DNA of 64,000 nucleotides from Sphingomonadaceae bacterium (GTDB taxonomy: Bacteria; Pseudomonadota; Alphaproteobacteria; Sphingomonadales; Sphingomonadaceae), in contig CANFXW010000001.1 of NCBI GenBank assembly GCA_947451145.1, forward strand, positions 147,152-211,151, given 5' to 3'. Made by a program: the position numbers and the translations under genes. Shown piece after piece: positions 33,463 through 41,855 of this stretch. Each line of letters starts with the position of its first letter. Position 1 is the stretch's first letter. The notes under the pieces are model-generated. The model did not search any database and was not told where the DNA came from. It saw only the letters and a list, made by a program, of their open reading frames with translations.

Positions 33463-34380
33463 ATGACCTTTACTCTCAGCGCTACATTGCCGTTCGACCT
33501 TATTCAGTATGGCGACGAATTCGTGTCGATGGCGGCGGTGCATGAATGCTCGGTCGGGGCTGAGGCGGCAGGCTTCTGGTCCGGAACGGTTACCGATCAT
33601 CCCGTGCCCTCCTATCGCTGGCTCGATAACGGCGGGCACTATGCGCAGGATCCCTTCGTGATGCTGTCAATGGTCGCCACTGTGACTCAGCGCTTGCGGG
33701 TGCAGACCAACATCATCGTTCTGCCCTATCGCAATCCTTTCATCACGGCACGGGCCGTATCTTCGCTGGACGCGTTTTCCGCAGGGCGCGTCGTGCTTGG
33801 CCTGGGTGCAGGCTATCTGAAGCCCGAATACAAGGCGCTTGGCGTCGATTTTGACAGTCGCAATGATCTGATGGACGAATACATGCAGGCCATGAAACTG
33901 GCATGGACCGGCGAGGATTTCTCGTTTGAAGGCACTGGCTATACGGCAGTTGGCAACCGGGTAAGGCCCACGCCAGTGCAGAAGCCACACCCGCCGCTTC
34001 TGGTCGGCGGCAACAGCAAGCGCGCCCTGCGCCGCACCGTCGAACTGGGCGATGCCTGGCATCCCTTCATCGTGCCCAAAATGGTCACCGACACCGCCAA
34101 GACAGCCAATATCTCAAGCGATCAGGACCTGCTCGACGCTATCGCCTATATGCAGGATCATTCCGCCAAGGTTGGCCGCGAAATACCGCCAAAGGTCATC
34201 TGCACATCCACCTTTACCATGACTGCTGATTGGAGTGCGCAGGAGGCCATCGATCATTACGGCCACCTGCAATCGCTTGGCATCAGCGGCTCGGGCGCCA
34301 CTGTGCAGACCGACAATCGCGCCGAATGGTGCGATCAGATCCGCAGGTTTGGCGAAGAGGTGATCAGCAAGCTAGACTGA
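33463..34380 (+). CDS. LLM-class (luciferase-like) flavin-dependent oxidoreductase
   Basis: A 305-residue luciferase-like protein paralogous to the one at 12008-12922: VTDHPVPSYRWLDNGGH, NIIVLPYRNPFITARAVSSL, GRVVLGLGAGYLKPEY and PPLLVGGNSKRA are shared in order. Usually annotated F420-dependent, though the cofactor is uncertain in this lineage. It is the last gene before the tRNA and housekeeping region and stands as a single-gene unit, divergent from the AttH-like gene. Confidence 0.84.
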   Translation: MTFTLSATLPFDLIQYGDEFVSMAAVHECSVGAEAAGFWSGTVTDHPVPSYRWLDNGGHYAQDPFVMLSMVATVTQRLRVQTNIIVLPYRNPFITARAVSSLDAFSAGRVVLGLGAGYLKPEYKALGVDFDSRNDLMDEYMQAMKLAWTGEDFSFEGTGYTAVGNRVRPTPVQKPHPPLLVGGNSKRALRRTVELGDAWHPFIVPKMVTDTAKTANISSDQDLLDAIAYMQDHSAKVGREIPPKVICTSTFTMTADWSAQEAIDHYGHLQSLGISGSGATVQTDNRAEWCDQIRRFGEEVISKLD

Positions 34381-34508
34381 TGGCCAGACGGGCAGAGCAA
34401 ACGATCACGGGGCAGCTTGCGACCGGGTGAGTCAGGGCGGCCAGCTGCCTACCTGAGGACATGCGCCGCTTTGCAGCCACAGACGAACTTGCAAAGCATT
34501 GAAATGAA
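34381..34508 (-). terminator. intergenic segment with stem-loop downstream of tRNA-Lys
   Basis: GCTTTGCA at 34468-34475 pairs with TGCAAAGC at 34490-34497 across a 14-base loop, 12 bases beyond the tRNA 3' end on the minus strand. It may terminate the tRNA transcript although no T-run follows. The remainder of the segment shows nothing. Confidence 0.35.
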
Positions 34509-34584
34509 TGGTGAGCCCAGCTGGGTTCGAACCAGCGACCTACTGATTAAAAGTCAGTTGCTCTACCGACTGAGCTATGGGCCC
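34509..34584 (-). tRNA. tRNA-Lys (anticodon TTT)
   Basis: A complete 76-base cloverleaf with encoded CCA at 34509-34511 (complement). The acceptor stem pairs GGGCCCA with TGGGCTC (one G-T), the D arm has AGCTCAGTCGGTAGAGC, the anticodon loop CTTTTAA gives anticodon TTT (Lys), and the T arm contains GGTTCGAACC. It marks the boundary between the catabolic block and the housekeeping genes, whose folK gene follows 18 bases away. Confidence 0.96.
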
Positions 34585-34602
34585 TCACCAAGGGAGGTCC
34601 CC

Positions 34603-35106
34603 CTAGGGGAGCAACAGGGGGCGGGTCAAGCGCTTGGTCAGGCGGAAATTGAGTTGGCGGAGCGTAAGGCCGGAAATCGGGTCGCGCCAATCGGGTGCAA
34701 TCGCGATGGCGGGCTGCAGAACGAAGCTGCGCAACCGGAATTGCGGGTGCGGCACGATCAGGCCCGGCGCGGCATAGGCACCGCCGCTCCACAGGACGAT
34801 ATCGAGATCGAGAACGCGTGCGCGCCACGCCTGCCCGGAGCGGCGGCGGCCGAATTTACGCTCGATGTGCTGCAGGCGTTCCAGTAGTTCCAGCGGCTCA
34901 AGCTTGCTTCGCACCACGGCCACGCCATTGGCATAGCGGCGGTTCGATGGCCCGAGTGGTTCGCTGGACAATACCGGTGATGCCACTTCCAGATGCAGGC
35001 CCTTGCGGTCGAGCTTGTTCAGCGCCTCGGCCAACACCTTGCGCGGCGCTCCATAGCGGTGGTGCCGCTGGTTGGAACCAAGTGCGATCAGGTAGTGATG
35101 CGCCAC
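34603..35106 (-). CDS. folK: 2-amino-4-hydroxy-6-hydroxymethyldihydropteridine diphosphokinase
   Basis: A 167-residue HPPK, transferring pyrophosphate from ATP to the pterin in folate synthesis. Signatures are YLIALGSN at the start, VLSSEPLGPSNRRYANGV (substrate loop) and RVLDLDIVLW with the two metal-binding Asp, then PHPQFRLRSFVLQP. Start is GTG at 35106, giving VAHHYLIALGSN and preceded by AGGGCAGG; the longer reading overlaps the amidase gene. It stands alone, away from folP or folB. Confidence 0.9.
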   Translation of the reverse strand: MAHHYLIALGSNQRHHRYGAPRKVLAEALNKLDRKGLHLEVASPVLSSEPLGPSNRRYANGVAVVRSKLEPLELLERLQHIERKFGRRRSGQAWRARVLDLDIVLWSGGAYAAPGLIVPHPQFRLRSFVLQPAIAIAPDWRDPISGLTLRQLNFRLTKRLTRPLLLP

Positions 35107-35113
35107 GCCTGCC

Positions 35114-35965
35114 CTATTCGTCCCGCGCGATGCGGCCATAGAGCTGCGGGCGGCGATCACGGAAGAAGCCCATGCCGGCCCGGTGGGTCGCGGCCCTTGC
35201 CAGATCAAAGCTGACTACCAGCACGCCGGTTTCATCCGCGCCAAACTCTTCGATCAGATCGCCCCATTCGTCGGCAATGAACGAGTGGCCATAGAACCGC
35301 TGCCCGTCTTCGGTGCCGATGCGGTTGGCTGCGACCACCGGCATGCAGTTGGAAACCGCGTGCCCCTGCATCGCGCGGCGCCACATCCGGCTGGTATCGA
35401 GGTTGGCATCATAGGGCTCGGAGCCGATCGCGGTGGGATAAAGCAGCACCTCCGCCCCCATCAGCGCCATCACGCGCGCGCATTCGGGGTACCACTGGTC
35501 CCAGCAGATGCCGACGCCGACCTTGTGGCCGAACAGGTCCCACACTTTGAAGCCATCGTTGCCGGGGCGGAAATAGTACTTTTCTTCATAGCCCGGGCCA
35601 TCGGGGATATGGCTCTTGCGATAGGTGCCCTGGATCGCGCCGTCCGGGCCGATCATGGCGAGCGTGTTGTAGTAATGCTGCCCGTCGCGCTCGAAGAAGC
35701 TGGTCGGGATGGCCACCTTCAGCTTGGCCGCCAGCGCCTGCATGGCGATGACCGAGGGATGCTGAGCCGTCGGGCGCGCGAGCGCGAACAGGGCCTCGTC
35801 CTCTACCTTGCAGAAATAGGGGCCGGAAAACAGCTCGGGCGGCAGGATAACCTGTGCGCCCCGGCCAGCTGCCTCTTCGACCAGCGCCGAAACAGCAGCG
35901 ATATTCTCCGCCTCAACGGTGGAGCCCAGGGGCAATTGCAGCGCGGCAAAAGAGAGCGTCATCAT
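35114..35965 (-). CDS. aguB: N-carbamoylputrescine amidase
   Basis: A 283-residue nitrilase-superfamily hydrolase that converts N-carbamoylputrescine to putrescine, CO2 and ammonia. The Glu-Lys-Cys triad is visible in LPPELFSG, YRKSHIPDGPGY and GICWDQWYPE; the motif HIPDGPGYEEKYYF is characteristic of the AguB branch. ATG 35965 is followed directly by a second ATG (35962), so the start is uncertain by one residue. The usual neighbour agmatine deiminase (aguA) is not next to it. Confidence 0.9.
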   Translation of the reverse strand: MMTLSFAALQLPLGSTVEAENIAAVSALVEEAAGRGAQVILPPELFSGPYFCKVEDEALFALARPTAQHPSVIAMQALAAKLKVAIPTSFFERDGQHYYNTLAMIGPDGAIQGTYRKSHIPDGPGYEEKYYFRPGNDGFKVWDLFGHKVGVGICWDQWYPECARVMALMGAEVLLYPTAIGSEPYDANLDTSRMWRRAMQGHAVSNCMPVVAANRIGTEDGQRFYGHSFIADEWGDLIEEFGADETGVLVVSFDLARAATHRAGMGFFRDRRPQLYGRIARDE

Positions 35966-36065
35966 GGGGACCGGAATTAGGGGGGCAAGTTGCGGAAGTC
36001 CACCATTGCCGTTTGCATGTCCCAGTCCCATCTAGGCACGCGTACACGACAAGGGAGTTACGATC

Positions 36066-36596
36066 TTGGCACAGGCAATCTTCGCAGGCGGCTGCTTCTG
36101 GTGCACCGAGGCGGTGTTCCGCGATGTAATCGGCGTGAGCGAGGTGGAGAGCGGCTATATCGGCGGCACCATGCCCAACCCTACCTATAAAGCCGTATGC
36201 AGCGGCAACACCGGCCATGCCGAGGCGATCCGGATCACCTTTGACGCGCAGCAGCTCAGCTATGGCGATCTGGCCGACATCTTCATGGTCACCCACGACC
36301 CGAGCCAGCTCAACCGGCAGGGCAACGACGTGGGCACGCAGTACCGCTCGGCGATTTTCCCGCTTGATGACGAGCAGCGCGAAGGTGCGGGCGCAGCGAT
36401 TGAGCGGTGGAATGCTGACCATCCCGGGCAAGTGGCAGTCACGACAATTGAAGGCCCAGCGGAATGGTATCCGGCAGAGGACTATCATCAGGATTACTGG
36501 GCCGACGAAGGTCAGCGCAATCCCTATTGCCTCGCGGTGATCCCGCCCAAGCTGCAGAAGCTCAGGAAGAGTTTTGCGGATCGGGTAAAGGCCTAA
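36066..36596 (+). CDS. msrA: peptide methionine (S)-S-oxide reductase
   Basis: A 176-residue MsrA with the catalytic GGCFWC (nucleophile Cys10), a middle GVxxxxSGYIGG-like segment and [20 protein letters not shown]. It repairs S-sulfoxides of methionine using thioredoxin. The start codon is TTG at 36066, forced by the position of Cys10 and by GGGAG upstream. It is followed after 5 bases by a small membrane protein gene. The R-specific partner msrB is at 48945-49343. Confidence 0.94.
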   Translation: MAQAIFAGGCFWCTEAVFRDVIGVSEVESGYIGGTMPNPTYKAVCSGNTGHAEAIRITFDAQQLSYGDLADIFMVTHDPSQLNRQGNDVGTQYRSAIFPLDDEQREGAGAAIERWNADHPGQVAVTTIEGPAEWYPAEDYHQDYWADEGQRNPYCLAVIPPKLQKLRKSFADRVKA

Positions 36597-36601
36597 GCGC
36601 G

Positions 36602-36895
36602 ATGGAAGAACGGGAAATCCGCGCCCGCAATGCCCGGCTGATGTTCGCTGTTATGGGTGCAGTGCTGCTGGGTGTAGCGGTCTGGATATCACTGACCGGC
36701 GTAGTGACCATCCATGGCAAGCGCCATGTCACCACCTACACCGGTGTTCAGGCGCAAGAGTGGGCCGCGCTGATCGCCTGCTTTGGCATTGCGCTTTTCG
36801 GCGGCTATCTTCGCAAGACCTGGCTTGTCGCCACCTGGATGACAATTTGGCTGTGCGCAGGCATCGCAGCAGTACTTGGGCCAGTTTTCCTTTAG
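36602..36895 (+). CDS. small membrane protein of unknown function
   Basis: A 97-residue protein with about three predicted membrane helices (near 14-34, 50-68 and 74-96). ATG 36602 lies 5 bases after the msrA stop, so it is probably co-transcribed with it. Its stop overlaps the end of the convergent rRNA methyltransferase gene by 4 bases. No family recognised. Confidence 0.65.
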   Translation: MEEREIRARNARLMFAVMGAVLLGVAVWISLTGVVTIHGKRHVTTYTGVQAQEWAALIACFGIALFGGYLRKTWLVATWMTIWLCAGIAAVLGPVFL

Positions 36896-38121
36896 GCTCG
36901 CCAGCGCGCCACAAAGAACCCGTCGAGCCCACCAGACCATTTCAGCATGCCGGGATCGGTGCGCAGCCAGCCCTCGGCGCTCGGCTCGACACTCTCGGGC
37001 AGTTCATCGGCGCGGATCGGATCGGGGGTGAGCGAAACGGCGCGGGCCTGATCCTCGCCCTCCTCCGGCTCCATCGAGCAGACGGCATAGACCAATTGTC
37101 CGCCCGGCTTCACCCAGCCGCCGGCGCGGGCCAGCAACTGCCCCTGCAGCTCGGCCATCTCGGCGATGTGCCGGTCGGTTATGCGGTGGAGCACATCAGG
37201 ATGGCGGCGGCAGGTGCCGGTGGCGGTGCACGGCGCATCGAGCAGCACGGCATCGAATGGCGCTTCCGGTTCCCACTCCAGCGCGTTTGCGGTGACCAGT
37301 TCAGCGGAAAGACCGATGCGGGAGAGGTTCTCCTCCATGCGTTCCAGCCGCTTGGCACTGCTATCAAGCGCGGTAACCTGCCAACCGGCGGCAGCGAGTT
37401 GCAGCGTCTTGCCGCCGGGCGCAGCACAGAGATCGAGCACCGTTCGGCCTTCCCCCGCCCCCAGCAGCCGCGCAGGCAGGCTGGCGGCGAGATCCTGCAC
37501 CCACCAGACGCCTTCGTTGAACCCCTCAAGGTTCTCGATAGCCCCGCCGCGCGGCAGGCGGACATGGCCGGGCATCAGCGAGACGCCGCCCAGCTTTTCG
37601 GCCCATTTGGCGGAGGTCGCCGGATCGCGCAGGGTCAGGTCGAGCGGCGGTGGAACGCTGAGGCCAACGGCCATCGCCTCGCCCGCTTCGCCCCAGCGCT
37701 CGGCCACATGCGGCGGGAGCGTGGGGTGCTTGGGCAGCTTCACGTCCTGCTTGGTCAACGTCGAGAACACCCCGTGCGCCAGCCGCTTCGGCCCGCCGAC
37801 CAGCAGCGGCAGGGCGGTCGCGATAACCGCGTGCGGCGGCGTATCGAGCCGCAGCCAGCCCGCCAGCATGATCCGCAGCACCGAACGCACCTTGGCATCG
37901 GGCGCGAGCGGCAGACGGGTCGCCGAATCGATCAGATTATCAAGGTCGGTCATCCAGCGCAGCGATTCCGCCGCCAGCGCCAAGGCCAGCGCCCGGTCCG
38001 GCCCGCCGACAATCCCCTGACAGGCATTATGCCCCGCCTGATCGAGCGTCTCCCCCCGGTGAAGCACAGCATCAAGCAAACGAAGCGCCGCACGGCGCGC
38101 GGGAAGACCGGGAATATCCAT
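36892..38121 (-). CDS. rsmB: RsmB/NOP2 family 16S rRNA m5C methyltransferase
   Basis: A 409-residue protein with an N-terminal NusB-like helical domain (about 1-140; ALRLLDAVLHRGETL) and a C-terminal SAM methyltransferase domain with LCAAPGGKTLQLA, the Pro-Cys motif DAPCTATGTCRRHPD and the catalytic-cysteine motif VCSMEPEEGE. This is the RsmB (Fmu) layout, which methylates C967 of 16S rRNA. RsmF-type enzymes lack the NusB-like domain, so RsmB is preferred. It converges with the small membrane protein gene. Confidence 0.9.
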   Translation of the reverse strand: MDIPGLPARRAALRLLDAVLHRGETLDQAGHNACQGIVGGPDRALALALAAESLRWMTDLDNLIDSATRLPLAPDAKVRSVLRIMLAGWLRLDTPPHAVIATALPLLVGGPKRLAHGVFSTLTKQDVKLPKHPTLPPHVAERWGEAGEAMAVGLSVPPPLDLTLRDPATSAKWAEKLGGVSLMPGHVRLPRGGAIENLEGFNEGVWWVQDLAASLPARLLGAGEGRTVLDLCAAPGGKTLQLAAAGWQVTALDSSAKRLERMEENLSRIGLSAELVTANALEWEPEAPFDAVLLDAPCTATGTCRRHPDVLHRITDRHIAEMAELQGQLLARAGGWVKPGGQLVYAVCSMEPEEGEDQARAVSLTPDPIRADELPESVEPSAEGWLRTDPGMLKWSGGLDGFFVARWRA

Positions 38122-38165
38122 ATGGGGTGCGCTTAGAGGGAAGTTGCAAGCAATGCCACACTTCT

Positions 38166-38187
38166 CCCCTCCCGCTTGCGGGAGGGG
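38166..38187. repeat. GC-rich hairpin repeat
   Basis: CCCCTCCCGC at 38166-38175 and its complement at 38178-38187 form a perfect 10-base-pair stem with a TT loop, upstream of the rRNA methyltransferase start. Similar C/G-rich hairpins occur at 46596-46617 and 46689-46715, so this looks like a dispersed intergenic repeat. Confidence 0.55.
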
Positions 38188-38225
38188 ATGGGGGTGGGTC
38201 AGTTCAAATGCCCACCCTTCCCATC

Positions 38226-38369
38226 TTCGTCATCCTGAACTCGTTTCAGGATCCATTGAGCCGCAAACTCAGTTCGTGCCGGAGAGCAGCAAACCGCGCG
38301 CCCTTGTGGCGGAACAGCACTTCAGCCTGCGCGGAGAAATGGATCCTGAAACGAGTTCAGGATGACGAA
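38226..38369. repeat. 32-base perfect inverted repeat element
   Basis: Bases 38226-38257 and 38338-38369 are exact reverse complements over 32 positions with 80 bases between. Each arm contains its own small palindrome (ATCCTGAA / TTCAGGAT), so each arm can also fold alone. The element lies in the 295-base intergenic region before the DUF1674 gene. It has the form of a REP/BIME-like or MITE-like repeat common in sphingomonad intergenic spaces. Confidence 0.8.
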
Positions 38370-38416
38370 GCTGTTGTCGTTTGTGTGTCAGTCCGGAAGT
38401 GGCTATTATCCCGCCC

Positions 38417-38587
38417 ATGACAAAGCGAGCCACCCAACGCCCGAAAGAGTTCACCAAGCCCGCGCACTGGACCAACGACCCCGCGCCCGCCCCCGCTCCG
38501 GCCAAGGAAGGTGTCGAGGACCCGGCAGGCCTATCCCCCACCCGCTACGGCGACTGGGTGCGCGACGGGATTGCGGTGGATTTCTAA
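38417..38587 (+). CDS. DUF1674 protein (succinate dehydrogenase assembly factor 4-like)
   Basis: A 56-residue protein ending in SPTRYGDWVRDGIAVDF, the signature of DUF1674/SDHAF4, which in mitochondria binds flavinylated SdhA during complex II assembly. ATG 38417 is chosen because the conserved domain starts right after it. Its stop overlaps the end of the convergent hemH by 4 bases. Succinate dehydrogenase genes are not in the window. Confidence 0.85.
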   Translation: MTKRATQRPKEFTKPAHWTNDPAPAPAPAKEGVEDPAGLSPTRYGDWVRDGIAVDF

Positions 38588-39597
38588 ACCCACCCCGCCA
38601 GTTCACGCCGCACCAGCGCCTCCAGCATCGCCATCCCGGCCTCGCTGTCATTGAGGCAATCGAGTGCCGCGAAGTGTTCGCCGCCAGCCTCAACAAACTG
38701 CTCCTTGCCGCGGATCGCCAGTTCCTCGCGGGTTTCCAGACAGTCGGCGGAGAAGCCCGGAGCTGCGATGGCGAGCCGTTTGGTGCCCTTTTTCGCTTCG
38801 GCCACCAGCACCGCATCGGTCGCCGGTTCGAGCCATTTGGCGCGGCCAAAGCGCGACTGGAAGCTGGTTTCGACACGCAGGTCCGGCCATTCGCTGGCGA
38901 GCGCCTCGCCCAGCAGCCGCGCGGTCTTGCGGCATTGGCAGTGGTATGGATCGCCGAGGTGCAGCGTCCGCTCGGGCATGCCGTGGAACGACAGCAACAG
39001 CACTTCGGGGCGGAAGGGTAATGCTGAGAGTTGACGCGCAGTATCGGTCCTAAGTGCCTCTATATGCTTGGCATTATCATAATAGGGTGGAAGAGTCCGC
39101 ACCGCAGGCTGCCACCGCATCTTGGCCAGCGCATCCCCCATCGCGTCAATCACCGTGGCTGTGGTCGCCCCGGAGTATTGCGGATAAAGCGGCGCAATCA
39201 GGATACGGTCACAGCACTGATCTTTGAGCTTCTGCAGCTGTGCACCCATTGACGGATTGCCATAGCGCATCCCCCATTCAACCTGCACGCCCTGCCCCAG
39301 CCGCACCTGAAGCCCGCGCGCCTGTGCGGCGGTGACAGAGGCCAAGGGCGAGCCCTCGTCAGTCCAGACCTGGGCATAGGCATGGGCCGATTTTTTTGGC
39401 CGGGTACGCAGGATGATGCCGTTGAGGATTGGCCACCAGACCAGCTTCGGGATCTCCACCACGCGCCGGTCCATCAGGAATTCCGCCAGATAGCGCCGCA
39501 CCGCCGCCGGAGTCGGCGCATCGGGCGTGCCGAGATTGACCAGCAGGACGCCGATCTTGCCAAGTGGGGCTTCGGGGTGATTGGCGGGGCGGTTCAT
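38584..39597 (-). CDS. hemH: ferrochelatase
   Basis: A 337-residue enzyme that inserts Fe(II) into protoporphyrin IX. The N-terminal GVLLVNLGTPDAP, the middle LYPQYSGATTA and the catalytic-His motif LLSFHGMPERTL are all present, as is the late QSRFGRAKWLEP. A CxC pair (CQCRKTA) after the His region matches alphaproteobacterial forms. Its start overlaps the stop of the upstream molybdenum hydroxylase gene by 4 bases, so the two may share a transcript. Confidence 0.95.
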   Translation of the reverse strand: MNRPANHPEAPLGKIGVLLVNLGTPDAPTPAAVRRYLAEFLMDRRVVEIPKLVWWPILNGIILRTRPKKSAHAYAQVWTDEGSPLASVTAAQARGLQVRLGQGVQVEWGMRYGNPSMGAQLQKLKDQCCDRILIAPLYPQYSGATTATVIDAMGDALAKMRWQPAVRTLPPYYDNAKHIEALRTDTARQLSALPFRPEVLLLSFHGMPERTLHLGDPYHCQCRKTARLLGEALASEWPDLRVETSFQSRFGRAKWLEPATDAVLVAEAKKGTKRLAIAAPGFSADCLETREELAIRGKEQFVEAGGEHFAALDCLNDSEAGMAMLEALVRRELAGWV

Positions 39598-41855
39598 TCG
39601 GCATCCTCAAGCAGGGGCAGTCGGCGGAACCGCAGGCCGGTGGCAGAAAACAGAGCATTGGCGATAGCGGGGCCGATCACGGCCACGCCCAGTTCGCCGG
39701 GGTCGGAAGGTTTCTCATCGCTGTCGATGATCTCGATATCAATCTGCGGCGTATTGCCCAGCAGCGGCAGCGAAAGCCCGGAAAGCCGACCGACAAAGGG
39801 CAGGCCGTCGCCATAACCCGTCGCCGAACCCACCGCGAGGCCGAGGCCATAGATCAGCCCGCCTTCGATCTGCTGGCGGGCAATATCGAGATTGATCACC
39901 CGGCCAATATCGACCGCCGCCGAAATCTTGTCGACCAGCACGCCATTGATATCGCGCCGGGCGGTGACGATAACGGCAATGCAGCCGTCGCCGATCCGGT
40001 GACAGGCCAAGCCCTGCCCGCTCGAATCGCTGCCCCCATTCCATTGCGCCAAAGCCGAAACGCGCTGCAGGCACTGGCCGAGCCGGACATCGCTGCCGAT
40101 CATCTCCATGCGGTAGGACAGAGGCTCGCGGTGCGCGGCCCCTGCCAGTTCATCGACGAAGCATTCGGTGAAGAATGCAGTGTAACCATGCGCAGAACCA
40201 CGCATTTTCCCGGAAGGTAGGCCAATCGCCACCGGCACATGATCGAGCGCCATGTTGGGAATGGCATAGGGCGGCAGGCCGCCCTCCACCGCCATCGGAT
40301 CAGCCTCGCCCTCGCTGTCGAGCATGGCCTCGACGGGCGTCTTGCCGTCAAACAGGCGGCGGCCGAACTCTGCTCCGGCAGGCGGCGCGGCGATGCGGGT
40401 GCGGAGCGCGAGAACCTGCCCGCCCTGCTCCGCCACTTTGGCCCATAGGACAGCTGCCGCAGGCGTGCGTGGCAAACCCGCGAGATGCTCCTGCCAGCGT
40501 GACCATGTGAGCTGCACCGGCTTGCCGACTTCCTTGGCGATCAGCGCTGCTTCGACCGCGTGGGCGTGTTCCAGCCGCGCATCGAAGCTGCCACCGGCGG
40601 GCACGGGGTAGATAATCACGTCCTTGGCCGAGATCCCCAGCGCCTCTGCCGCCGCGCGCCGCGCCTGTTCGGGAGCTTGGGCAGCGAGCCAAAGCTCGAG
40701 CTTGCCATCGCGCAGCCGCGCGGTGCAGCTCGCGGTTTCAAGGCTGGCGTGGAGCCCCGGCGAAATGTCGTAGCGTAAGACAAGGCTGGGCCGCTCGCCG
40801 ATAACCTCTTCGGGATCGCCAACCGTGGCAATGCGGTAAGTGACTTCCTTCTTCACCGCCGCATCAAGCGCCTCGGTGATCTTGCCAATATCGGCGGGCC
40901 TATCGACCTTGAAGCGCGGCTTCAGCACCTCCAGCGCGCGGTTGGCGGCCCACCAGTTGCTCGCGACAGCCGCGATCCAGCGCTCGTTCTTGACCAGCCG
41001 CACATCGCCGGAAAGCCCGGCAATCCGCTTTTCGTCATAGCGCGAAAGGCGCGCATCGCCCTTTGGCCCGTGCGCCACCGCGGCAAAGACCATATCGGGC
41101 AGGCGCACGTCAGCGGCAAAGGTCGCGGCGCCGGTAACCTTGCTCGGTCCATCGAGCCGGGGATAGCGGGGCGCCTTGCCTGCGGGGAAATCGCGCGCCT
41201 TTTCCTGCGGCGGATTGGCGCGAAGCACCGGAGCCTTGGGCAGGCGCATGTCCGCCGCTTCCAGAACCAGCTCGCCGAAGGGCAGGCGTTGCTTGCCGTG
41301 GCTGACGAAACCGTTTTCGACGAGGCATTCGCTCGCGCTGACGCTCCAGCGTTCGGCAGCCGCCATCGTTAATACTTCGCGCGCAGCAGCGGCGGCGAGG
41401 CGGATGGGTTCTTCATAGGCGGCAACCGAAGTGCCATCAGCCGTGGCGGTAAAGCGCCCCCGCTCGGCAAAGCTGCGGGCGATCCTGCTGCCTTCGCCCT
41501 CTCCCAGACCTGCGAAGACCGGCATCCACAGCGGTGCCCACTTCTCGGCCAGCACCGTGTTGGCATAGGCACCGCTTGGCGGGGCGGGCTCAACTGCCAC
41601 CTGCCGCCAGTCCGCCCCCAGCTCATAGGCGGCGATCTGCGGCAGCAGGGTCGAGACGCCCTGCCCCATTTCCAGCTGCGGCACAGCAACGCTGACCATG
41701 CCATCGCGCCCGATCTTGATCCACGGACCAAAAGCAAATTCGCCCTCGCGGGGTTCCAGCGGCAGCGGAAAGCGGCGCGGGGTCAGGGCATAGGCGACGA
41801 GCAGCGCCCCGCCTGCCCCTGTGCCGATCAGCACCTGCCGCCGCGAGAGTGGCAC
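39594..41855 (-). CDS. xanthine dehydrogenase-family molybdopterin-binding subunit (IorB-like), Tat-exported
   Basis: A 753-residue large subunit of the isoquinoline 1-oxidoreductase (IorB) type. A twin-arginine signal SRRQVLIGTGAGG starts the protein, FGPWIKIGRDGMVSV opens the first domain, and late motifs GGLIYGLGLAVGSATG and GEPGV-like GELGVAVIGPAIANA close it. Such enzymes hydroxylate heterocycles or oxidise aldehydes with a molybdenum cofactor plus a [2Fe-2S] small subunit. No small subunit (IorA) gene lies next to it. The start is GTG at 41855, overlapping the mrp stop by one base. Confidence 0.85.
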   Translation of the reverse strand: MPLSRRQVLIGTGAGGALLVAYALTPRRFPLPLEPREGEFAFGPWIKIGRDGMVSVAVPQLEMGQGVSTLLPQIAAYELGADWRQVAVEPAPPSGAYANTVLAEKWAPLWMPVFAGLGEGEGSRIARSFAERGRFTATADGTSVAAYEEPIRLAAAAAREVLTMAAAERWSVSASECLVENGFVSHGKQRLPFGELVLEAADMRLPKAPVLRANPPQEKARDFPAGKAPRYPRLDGPSKVTGAATFAADVRLPDMVFAAVAHGPKGDARLSRYDEKRIAGLSGDVRLVKNERWIAAVASNWWAANRALEVLKPRFKVDRPADIGKITEALDAAVKKEVTYRIATVGDPEEVIGERPSLVLRYDISPGLHASLETASCTARLRDGKLELWLAAQAPEQARRAAAEALGISAKDVIIYPVPAGGSFDARLEHAHAVEAALIAKEVGKPVQLTWSRWQEHLAGLPRTPAAAVLWAKVAEQGGQVLALRTRIAAPPAGAEFGRRLFDGKTPVEAMLDSEGEADPMAVEGGLPPYAIPNMALDHVPVAIGLPSGKMRGSAHGYTAFFTECFVDELAGAAHREPLSYRMEMIGSDVRLGQCLQRVSALAQWNGGSDSSGQGLACHRIGDGCIAVIVTARRDINGVLVDKISAAVDIGRVINLDIARQQIEGGLIYGLGLAVGSATGYGDGLPFVGRLSGLSLPLLGNTPQIDIEIIDSDEKPSDPGELGVAVIGPAIANALFSATGLRFRRLPLLEDAE

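Noticed and set aside
33201..33464. Possible small gene in the divergent region
   Set aside because: 87 codons, no ribosome binding site, overlaps the start of the LLM gene, composition unlike neighbours.
36760..38136. Plus-strand open frame of 458 codons over the RsmB gene
   Set aside because: GC-rich antisense shadow; low-complexity Arg/Gly/Gln composition and no recognisable domain, while the minus strand encodes a complete methyltransferase.
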